Source: an uncultured Collinsella sp.
GTDB lineage: Bacteria > Actinomycetota > Coriobacteriia > Coriobacteriales > Coriobacteriaceae
Direction: 5' to 3'
Length of the DNA stretch: 9,370 bases
NCBI GenBank assembly: GCA_902489225.1
Contig: CABTZA010000066.1
Coordinates: forward strand, 1 to 9,370
Part shown: positions 1 to 4,914 of the stretch, one piece after another
How the letters are laid out: every line of letters begins with the position of its first letter
How positions within the stretch are numbered: the stretch's first letter is position 1
The notes under the pieces: model-generated
The model's input: the letters and a program-made list of their open reading frames with translations, nothing else
The model's database searches: none
Told to the model about the DNA's origin: nothing
Translations under genes and position numbers: made by a program

Positions 1-493
1 CGCCCGAGAGCGCCTTAGGCTTGCGGTCGAGGTACTCGGTGATACCCAAGATCTCGGCAGCGGAGCGAACCTTGCGGTCGATCTCGTCTTTGGGGACCTT
101 CTTGAGCTCAAGCGTAAACGCCATGTTCTCGTACACCGTCATGTTGGGGTACAGAGCGTAGCTCTGGAACACCATGGCGATGTCGCGGTCCTTGGGCGCC
201 ACGTCGTTGACACGCTTGCCGTCGATGAGCACATCGCCCGAGGTAATGTCCTCCAGGCCGGCGACCATGCGCATCGTCGTGGACTTACCGCAGCCAGAGG
301 GGCCAACGAGGACGACGAACTCCTGGTCGTGAACGGTGAGGTTGAAGTCCTCTACAGCGAGCACACCGTCCTCGGTAACCTTGAGGTTGTGCTTCTTCTC
401 CTCGGTCTTCTTCTTTTTGCCAAAGAAGCCTTTCTTTTTTGACTCGTTGTTGGGATACACCTTCTGAACATGTTTGAGAACGATCTCGGCCAT
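1..493 (-). CDS. Sugar ABC transporter ATP-binding protein, MsmK/UgpC type (partial, N-terminal 164 residues)
   Basis: This is the nucleotide-binding subunit that powers the importer encoded by the next three genes upstream on this strand. The ATG at 493-491 follows AAAGG with 7 bases between. The visible protein has a Walker A motif GPSGCGKST at residues 64-72 and a Q-loop VFQSYALYPNMTVYENMAF around Q110. It ends at LSG (residues 162-164), the first residues of the LSGGQ signature, because the window stops there. Walker B, the H-loop and the C-terminal regulatory OB/TOBE region are therefore not seen. The Q-loop wording is typical of CUT1 carbohydrate ATPases (MalK, MsmK, UgpC), and membrane association through the two permeases is expected. 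An oddity is a lysine-rich stretch of about 25 residues (roughly 18-42) between the first beta strand and the ABC core. Such ATPases can serve several importers, so exclusive use by this operon is not proven. The family call is secure; the substrate is unknown. Confidence 0.95.
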   Translation of the reverse strand, partial: MAEIVLKHVQKVYPNNESKKKGFFGKKKKTEEKKHNLKVTEDGVLAVEDFNLTVHDQEFVVLVGPSGCGKSTTMRMVAGLEDITSGDVLIDGKRVNDVAPKDRDIAMVFQSYALYPNMTVYENMAFTLELKKVPKDEIDRKVRSAAEILGITEYLDRKPKALSG

Positions 494-510
494 GTCTCTA
501 CCTTTCGATA

Positions 511-537
511 TGCGGCGCCGCGCTGAGGAGCGCCGCA
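511..537 (-). other. Intercistronic RNA hairpin upstream of the ATPase gene
   Basis: An 8-bp perfect inverted repeat (TGCGGCGC at 511-518 and GCGCCGCA at 530-537) fills most of the 68-base gap between the MalG-like permease and ATPase genes. An alternative inner stem GCGCT/AGCGC (520-524 and 529-533) is also possible. There is no T-run after it in the direction of transcription, so it is more likely an RNA processing or stability element, or a partial attenuator, than a full terminator. Function is inferred from position. Confidence 0.5.
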
Positions 538-561
538 GAAACTTGCAAAACAGTTACGGCA

Positions 562-1401
562 TTAGCCCTTGACGGCACCTGCCACCACGCCGTCGATGAT
601 GTACTTCTGACAGAGGATGTACATGATAACGATGGGGATAACGACCATCATGATGCAGGCCATCATGGGGCCGAGCTCGACGTGGCCGTAGCCGCCGCGG
701 AAGTACTGGATCAAGATAGGAATGGTCTTGTACTTGGTGGAGTCGAGCGTAAGGTAGGGCAGCAGATAGTCGTTCCAGACCCACATGGTCTCGAGGATGC
801 CGACCGAAAGATAGGTGGGCTTCATGATGGGAAGGACGATCTTAAAGAACACCTGGACCGGGTTGCAGCCGTCGATCATGGCCGCCTCCTCGATCTCGAG
901 CGGGATGTTCTTTACAAAGCCGGCGAACATAAAGACCGCCAGGCCCGCGCCAAAGCCCAGATAGATAAAGCAGATGTTGAACGGCGTGTTAAAGCCGATG
1001 CGGTCCGCCAAATTGGACAGCGTGAACATGAGCATCTGGAACGGCACGACCATCGAGAACACGAACAGGTAATAGAAGAAGTTCGAGATCTTGTTGTTGA
1101 CACGAACCACGTACCAAGCGCACATGGAGCAGCACACCAAGATCAGCACGACCGACGTGACCGTGATGATGAGCGAGTACATAAATGCCGAGGCAAAGCC
1201 CTGCTCGTTAAGGGCGTGCATGTAGTTTGCGAGGCCGTTGAACGTCTCGGGCGTGAGCAGATCGAATGCCGTGGTGGTGCTGATTGCGGTCGCTTTCTTA
1301 AAAGAATTAAGCGCAATCATGAACACGGGGTAGATCCACGCGAGCGACAGGATCGTAAAGAAAATCGAGAGCGCGCGGTTGATAACCTTATCGCGTTTCA
1401 T
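562..1401 (-). CDS. Sugar ABC transporter permease, MalG-like (CUT1 family)
   Basis: This is one of the two membrane subunits of the carbohydrate importer, 279 residues long, normal for MalG-type permeases. Hydrophobic segments lie near residues 10-32, 75-98, 108-130, 142-163, 195-215 and 246-268, giving about six membrane spans. The cytoplasmic EAA loop that docks onto the ATPase is present: EEAAMIDG at 171-178, continuing to LP at 190-191. The C-terminus GVVAGAVKG matches the usual GxxAGAVKG ending of this subfamily. The ATG overlaps the stop of the upstream permease gene by one base (TAATG). A strong AAGGAGGT lies 8 bases upstream, inside the end of that gene, which supports this start and translational coupling. 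The partner is the MalF-like permease encoded just before it. Family assignment is firm; the transported sugar cannot be read from the sequence. Confidence 0.95.
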   Translation of the reverse strand: MKRDKVINRALSIFFTILSLAWIYPVFMIALNSFKKATAISTTTAFDLLTPETFNGLANYMHALNEQGFASAFMYSLIITVTSVVLILVCCSMCAWYVVRVNNKISNFFYYLFVFSMVVPFQMLMFTLSNLADRIGFNTPFNICFIYLGFGAGLAVFMFAGFVKNIPLEIEEAAMIDGCNPVQVFFKIVLPIMKPTYLSVGILETMWVWNDYLLPYLTLDSTKYKTIPILIQYFRGGYGHVELGPMMACIMMVVIPIVIMYILCQKYIIDGVVAGAVKG

Positions 1402-2255
1402 TACTGCTGCACCTCCTTGGACCTCGTGGCCTTAAGCTGGATCATGGAGATGGCCACGACCAGGATGCAGAAGATAACCGCCTTGGCCTGACCAATGCCC
1501 TGCCATGCGATACCGGCACGCGAATAGAACGTGTTGTAGATGTTCAGGGCGAGCATCTCGGTGGAGTGCGCGGGGGCGCCGCCGGTAAGGGCGAGGTTCT
1601 GGTCGAACAGCTTAAAGCCGTTGGTGATGGACAGGAACAGGCAGATGGTGATGGTCGGCATCAGGTTAGGGATCTTAACCTTCCAAAACGTCTGCCATGC
1701 CGTAGCGCCGTCGACCTTGGCGGCCTCGATGTAGTCGGACGGAATGGACTGCAGACCAGCGATGTAGATGATCATCATGTAGCCGACCTGCTGCCACAGG
1801 GTCAGGATGATAAGGCCCCAGAAGCCAGCAGCAGAGTTAAGGGCGATGAGCTGGGCGCCGATGTTGGAGAGCAGGCAGTTGATCAAGATCTGCCAGATGT
1901 AGCCCAGCACGATGCCGCCGATCAGGTTAGGCATAAAGAAGATCGTACGGAAGATGTTGGTGCCTTTGAGCGCCTTGCGGGTGAGCGCCTGCGCAATGGC
2001 CAGGGCGATCACGTTGATGAGCACCGTCGACAGGAAGGCAAACGCCACGGTAAAGAAGAACGACGTGGAGAACTGCGGATCGGACAGCGCGCGCACGTAG
2101 TTCTCGATACCGACAAAGTGCGCGTTACTAATGATAATAAACTGGCAGAACGAGAGATAGAAGCCCTGGATAAAAGGGATCACGAACCCGATCATAAACG
2201 CCAGGCACGTGGGCAGCATAAAGAGCGGCCACCAGCGCTTGAGTGCTTTGCCCAT
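1401..2255 (-). CDS. Sugar ABC transporter permease, MalF/UgpA-like (CUT1 family)
   Basis: This is the second membrane subunit of the importer, 284 residues. It has an N-terminal span (about 10-35) and further hydrophobic segments near 67-92, 104-128, 146-168, 201-222 and 257-275. The EAA loop reads YIEAAKVDG at 175-183, ending in IP at 195-196. The periplasm-side motif LTGGAPAHST (222-232 region) is typical of MalF/UgpA-type sugar permeases. At this length it lacks the large extra periplasmic domain of E. coli MalF and resembles the shorter Gram-positive form. The ATG at 2255-2253 follows AAAGGA by about 8 bases. It comes after the solute-binding protein gene, separated by a strong hairpin, and overlaps the next permease gene by one base. 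Family assignment is firm; the substrate is unknown. Confidence 0.95.
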   Translation of the reverse strand: MGKALKRWWPLFMLPTCLAFMIGFVIPFIQGFYLSFCQFIIISNAHFVGIENYVRALSDPQFSTSFFFTVAFAFLSTVLINVIALAIAQALTRKALKGTNIFRTIFFMPNLIGGIVLGYIWQILINCLLSNIGAQLIALNSAAGFWGLIILTLWQQVGYMMIIYIAGLQSIPSDYIEAAKVDGATAWQTFWKVKIPNLMPTITICLFLSITNGFKLFDQNLALTGGAPAHSTEMLALNIYNTFYSRAGIAWQGIGQAKAVIFCILVVAISMIQLKATRSKEVQQ

Positions 2256-2275
2256 AAAAGGGTCCTTTCAATATG

Positions 2276-2311
2276 CAGGGGGCGGGCAAACCAACGTCTG
2301 CCCGCCCCCTG
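2276..2311 (-). other. Strong intercistronic stem-loop between binding-protein and permease genes
   Basis: A perfect 13-bp GC-rich inverted repeat (CAGGGGGCGGGCA at 2276-2288 and TGCCCGCCCCCTG at 2299-2311, 10-base loop) sits in the 87-base gap after the binding-protein stop. In the direction of transcription the stem is followed by CATATTGAAAGG, without a T-run. It is therefore better read as a 3'-end stabilising or partial attenuation structure. Such elements between the first and second genes of sugar ABC operons commonly allow the binding protein to be made in excess of the permeases. The structure is seen; the role is inferred. Confidence 0.7.
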
Positions 2312-2342
2312 TCGCTAATCAGATAGCTTGGGCAGCAAATGC

Positions 2343-3659
2343 TTACTCGGAAGCGGCCTTCTCGGTCTTCCAGCCATCGACGAAGGCGTTCTTGACGCCG
2401 TCCCACTTGCTGTTATCGGCAGCGTAGGCAATCAGAGCCTGCTTGAGGTTCTTCTTCCACTCCTCGGAGGGAATGTAGACGAAGTCCCAAGCGACGGTCT
2501 TCTTGCCGTCCTTGGCCATGGCAACGGCCTGCTGCGAGAAGACGTTGGTGGTCTCCTTGGCGCTCTTGAACGGAGCGGTCAGACCCATCTTGTCGGCGAT
2601 GATGCTGGTCGGGGTGTCAGCGGTGACGCACCAATACATGAAGTCCTCGGTGGCCTTCTGGGCATCCTCGGAAGCCTGGGAACTGACGCACCAGTAGTTC
2701 TCGCCGCCGGAGCACAGGCCCTGGTTCTCCTCGCCGTCAACACCGATGTAGATCGGCATCATGCCAATCTGATCGTCGGTCATGCCGGCCTTGACGAGGT
2801 CAGAGTAGGCCCAAGAGCCGTTCTGGTAGAAGACGGCCTTGCCGGTTGCGAACTCGTTGGTGGCGTCGTCGCCGGTCTTGGAAGCAAGCTGCGAAGGATC
2901 GCAGGTGGAGTCGGTGATGTACAGGTCGAAAATCTGCTTGTAGTTGTCGAGGAACTCACCCTTGATCTCGTCGTCCTCCTGGTTGTGCTCCTTCTCAAAC
3001 TCGTAGTAGAGCGGCATGTTGGCAAGGTGGGTGGTGTAGCGCCAGCTGGAGGAGTCGTCCATGCCGGCGGAAGTGAAGGCACCCTCGACACCAAGCTCGT
3101 CCTTGCGGGCCTGGATGTCATCGGCACAAGCCTTCAGCTTGTCGAAGGAGTTGATGTCCTCGGCCTTGTAGCCAGCCTTCTCGAGCAGCTGCTTGTTGTA
3201 GATGATGCCGAAGCTCTCCTGGACCCAGTCGATGCACACATCCTTGCCGTCGGACTGCAGAGCCAGGGAGTCGTCAATGAGCTCACCGCGGAGCTTGGTA
3301 TCGGACAGGTCGGCGCAGTAATCCTTCCAGTTCTTAAGACCGGTGGGGCCGTTGACCTGGAACAGGGTCGGAGCGGAGCTCTTGGACATCTCGGACTTAA
3401 GCTTCTCCTCGTAGGTGTTGGAAGCGGCGGTCACGATCTTGACCTCGACGCCCTTCTCCTTCTTATAGGCCTTGGCGATCTCCTTCCACTCCTTGTCGAC
3501 CTCGGGCTTGAATTGGAGGAAGTAGACCTCGGCAGCGTCACCAGAAGCAGAGGAGCCGGAGCCGGCAGAACCACCGCAACCCACGAGGCCCAGACCAAGA
3601 ACTGCAGCCGCGGAACCAGCAAAGCCCAGGAACTGCCTTCTGCTCATTTCGTTCTTCAT
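2343..3659 (-). CDS. Carbohydrate ABC transporter solute-binding lipoprotein (Tat-type signal)
   Basis: This is the extracellular sugar-binding component of the importer, a family 1 solute-binding protein of 438 residues. The start is taken as the ATG at 3659-3657 because AAAGGGTGG lies 6 bases upstream. A GTG six codons further up (3677) would overlap that Shine-Dalgarno sequence. The N-terminus carries a twin-arginine motif SRRQFL (residues 6-11), a hydrophobic stretch, and a lipobox LVGC with the lipidated cysteine at residue 28. A Gly/Ser-rich tether follows. This implies Tat export of a folded protein and anchoring to the outer face of the membrane. The mature part begins with VYFLQFKPEVDKEWKEIAKAYKKEK, an opening typical of maltose/multiple-sugar binding proteins. 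It is rich in Trp and Tyr in the manner of oligosaccharide binders. It is the first gene of the operon. The family is firm; the ligand is unknown, with alpha-glucosides one possibility from the neighbourhood. Confidence 0.95.
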   Translation of the reverse strand: MKNEMSRRQFLGFAGSAAAVLGLGLVGCGGSAGSGSSASGDAAEVYFLQFKPEVDKEWKEIAKAYKKEKGVEVKIVTAASNTYEEKLKSEMSKSSAPTLFQVNGPTGLKNWKDYCADLSDTKLRGELIDDSLALQSDGKDVCIDWVQESFGIIYNKQLLEKAGYKAEDINSFDKLKACADDIQARKDELGVEGAFTSAGMDDSSSWRYTTHLANMPLYYEFEKEHNQEDDEIKGEFLDNYKQIFDLYITDSTCDPSQLASKTGDDATNEFATGKAVFYQNGSWAYSDLVKAGMTDDQIGMMPIYIGVDGEENQGLCSGGENYWCVSSQASEDAQKATEDFMYWCVTADTPTSIIADKMGLTAPFKSAKETTNVFSQQAVAMAKDGKKTVAWDFVYIPSEEWKKNLKQALIAYAADNSKWDGVKNAFVDGWKTEKAASE

Positions 3660-3682
3660 TACAATCCACCCTTTCACACCGT

Positions 3683-3733
3683 GGCGGCACCCTTTGCCGC
3701 CGCCTTCGGAGATTGGCTCGGGGACTTTGCCCC
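3683..3733 (-). promoter_or_regulatory. Two small hairpins in the leader of the ABC operon mRNA
   Basis: A 7-bp perfect stem (GGCGGCA at 3683-3689, TGCCGCC at 3696-3702, 6-base loop) lies 8 bases upstream of the binding-protein Shine-Dalgarno sequence. A second 4-bp stem GGGG/CCCC (3720-3723 and 3730-3733) lies further upstream. If transcription starts near 3760-3800 both fall in the 5' untranslated leader. They could protect the mRNA or modulate ribosome access. No known riboswitch was recognised here. Function is inferred from position only. Confidence 0.4.
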
Positions 3734-3767
3734 TTTTGCTGATTTGAACGATACGCTATTTGGCTAG

Positions 3768-3779
3768 TTGTTTGAACAA
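3768..3779. promoter_or_regulatory. Candidate repressor operator TTGTTTGAACAA upstream of the ABC operon
   Basis: A 12-base palindrome with 5-base arms (TTGTT-TG-AACAA) lies about 110 bases before the binding-protein start. It has the TTGT-N4-ACAA layout of sites bound by TreR-type GntR/HutC repressors. It shares TTGTWTRAAC with three other sites flanking the regulator gene. Binding by the adjacent regulator is inference. A convincing -35/-10 pair could not be fixed next to it. Confidence 0.5.
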
Positions 3780-3842
3780 GTATTACTAGAGCGGTAGAAA
3801 AACTTCGGTGAACGGTAATTTCAACTTGATACTTGACAAGTT

Positions 3843-3854
3843 TTGTATAAACAA
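3843..3854. promoter_or_regulatory. Candidate repressor operator TTGTATAAACAA upstream of the ABC operon
   Basis: This is a second TTGT-N4-ACAA site, 75 bases from the one at 3768. As I recall it, the B. subtilis TreR operator core is TTGTATATACAA; if so, this differs at one of twelve bases. It lies between the regulator gene's terminator and the ABC operon leader, in an AT-rich stretch (about 3780-3870) that probably contains the promoter. An 11-base palindrome ACTTGACAAGT (3831-3841) abuts it and may be part of the same control site. Confidence 0.55.
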
Positions 3855-3873
3855 TTATTTGTTATCTAATGCA

Positions 3874-3926
3874 GAGAAAACGCCCGGTCAAGCCGATGTA
3901 CCGTCGGTTTGACCGGGCGTTTTCTC
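3874..3926 (-). terminator. Rho-independent terminator of the GntR regulator gene, possibly bidirectional
   Basis: A 23-base inverted repeat with one mismatch (arms 3874-3896 and 3904-3926, 7-base loop) begins 40 bases after the regulator stop codon. The core CGCCCGGTCAA / TTGACCGGGCG is GC-rich and is flanked by GAGAAAA/TTTTCTC, which gives a short T-rich 3' side on either strand. It should end the regulator transcript before the ABC operon promoter, so that the two are transcribed separately. Confidence 0.85.
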
Positions 3927-3965
3927 TTTGAGGCCATGAGTCTCGTCAGGCTGCGAGCTAGCCGG

Positions 3966-4685
3966 CTATCGCTTGGAATTGACGCGGTAATGGAAGATCT
4001 CGGGGTGTGTGCGAGTGTGCGTCACCTCAAACAAGATGCCATCCGAGGTGTACGACTGACTCTCCATGACGGCAACGCAGTTGTATTTGCCGAGGTCAAG
4101 ATAGCTGCAGTCCTCATCGTTGGCGAGCTCGACACTCACCGTACGACGGCTCGCCATCACTTTGACACCGCGCTTGTGCTCCAGATAGCCGTAAATAGAA
4201 TCTGCCGCGATCTCGGGAGTCAGGCCCTTGGCGATCGACGCCAAAAAATAGCCATGGTCCACTTGGCGCGCGTTGCCGTTGAGGCTTCGGACACGCACTA
4301 CGCGAATCAACTCCTCGCCCACCTTAAAGCCCAGGTGACGAGAGAGTTGCTCGGTGCAAACCAGATGTTCGAAAGACTTAACGTCCGTCGATGCAACGGC
4401 ATTGTTGCGCTTTGCAAACTCGCCAAACGACTCAACCTCTTCGAGTGCGCCCAACATGTCGGTTTCGCCCTTAAGCCAAATAACGCGCACGCCCTTGCCG
4501 TGTATGGGCTGCACAAACATCCCGTCGGCCAGCATGCTCAAAGCGCGGCGGACGGTATTGCGCGTGCAGCCAAATTCCGCGGTCAGCTCGGCTTCGGTTG
4601 GCAGCATCTCCTGAAACGCATAGGTCCCATTAATGATGCGCGAGCGTATTTCTCGGTAGATTCCTTCGTATATCGCTTTTGGCAT
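3966..4685 (-). CDS. GntR-family transcriptional regulator, HutC subfamily with UTRA ligand domain
   Basis: This is a DNA-binding repressor-type protein of 239 residues, the normal size for the HutC subfamily. Residues 5-70 form the GntR winged helix-turn-helix: IYREIRSRIING, then LPTEAELTAEFGCTRNTVRRALSML, with the wing around GKGVRVIW. Residues about 85-235 are a UTRA effector domain, ending in LFEVTHTRTHPEIFHYRV, the usual last strands of that fold. The ATG at 4685-4683 follows AGAGGTG by about 6 bases. The gene lies between the ABC importer operon (same strand, separated by a terminator) and the divergent PTS gene. TTGTWTRAAC sites occur in both flanking intergenic regions. UTRA regulators near PTS genes often sense a sugar phosphate (as TreR does with trehalose-6-phosphate), so induction by the PTS product is plausible but inferred. 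The exact effector is unknown. Confidence 0.93.
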   Translation of the reverse strand: MPKAIYEGIYREIRSRIINGTYAFQEMLPTEAELTAEFGCTRNTVRRALSMLADGMFVQPIHGKGVRVIWLKGETDMLGALEEVESFGEFAKRNNAVASTDVKSFEHLVCTEQLSRHLGFKVGEELIRVVRVRSLNGNARQVDHGYFLASIAKGLTPEIAADSIYGYLEHKRGVKVMASRRTVSVELANDEDCSYLDLGKYNCVAVMESQSYTSDGILFEVTHTRTHPEIFHYRVNSKR

Positions 4686-4739
4686 TGTTTCACCTCTACA
4701 TTATTCATTTCCGGCTAGGCACGATAGCATTTCTTAAAG

Positions 4740-4760
4740 TTGTTTAAACCGAATATCGGT
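4740..4760. promoter_or_regulatory. Candidate operator TTGTTTAAAC with overlapping palindrome, near the regulator promoter
   Basis: TTGTTTAAAC at 4740-4749 contains the 8-base palindrome GTTTAAAC and overlaps a second inverted repeat ACCGA-ATA-TCGGT (4748-4760). It lies 55 bases upstream of the regulator start. On the minus strand it is close to a possible extended -10 (TGCTATCGT, about 4721-4729), which would place the operator near the -35 of the regulator gene. Autorepression is the simplest reading; this is inference. Confidence 0.45.
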
Positions 4761-4848
4761 GAAGCGACAGGATTTAGCCGTTGACGGTTTCTGTCATGCC
4801 CAAATCGGTTTCGCTCAAAACTGCCGGTACGACACTCGTCTGGTCCTC

Positions 4849-4873
4849 TACAATGAATCCATTGTTTAAACGT
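4849..4873 (+). promoter_or_regulatory. Possible -10 element and candidate operator for the PTS-phosphatase gene
   Basis: TACAAT at 4849-4854 matches the -10 consensus at five of six bases. No good -35 is visible at the right spacing, as expected for a promoter that needs help or a weak one. TTGTTTAAAC at 4862-4871, an exact copy of the ten bases at 4740-4749, would cover the transcription start. A bound repressor there would block the promoter directly. The gene's ATG is 41 bases further on. Confidence 0.4.
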
Positions 4874-4914
4874 TTCCCCACGCGCAACGCGCCTCGATAT
4901 TCGGAAGGCAGAAC

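Noticed and set aside
682..1491. Plus-strand open frame (269 codons) opposite the MalG-like permease
   Set aside because: The product is a highly charged shadow of a membrane protein gene whose start, stop and EAA loop are clear.
3657..3677. GTG at 3677 as the start of the binding protein
   Set aside because: It would place the Shine-Dalgarno AAAGGGTGG inside the coding sequence; the ATG at 3659 has correct spacing and gives a normal Tat signal peptide.
2328..3767. Long plus-strand open frame (479 codons) opposite the binding-protein gene
   Set aside because: It is antisense to a gene with a clear Shine-Dalgarno, signal peptide and family features. Its product is Leu/Val/Gly-rich without recognisable motifs, as expected from the complement of a high-GC gene.
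3827..3852. Plus-strand promoter from TTGATA/TTGACA and TATAAA in the region before the regulator terminator
   Set aside because: Spacing is wrong (14 or 9 bases) and transcription would run into the terminator and the antisense side of the regulator gene.
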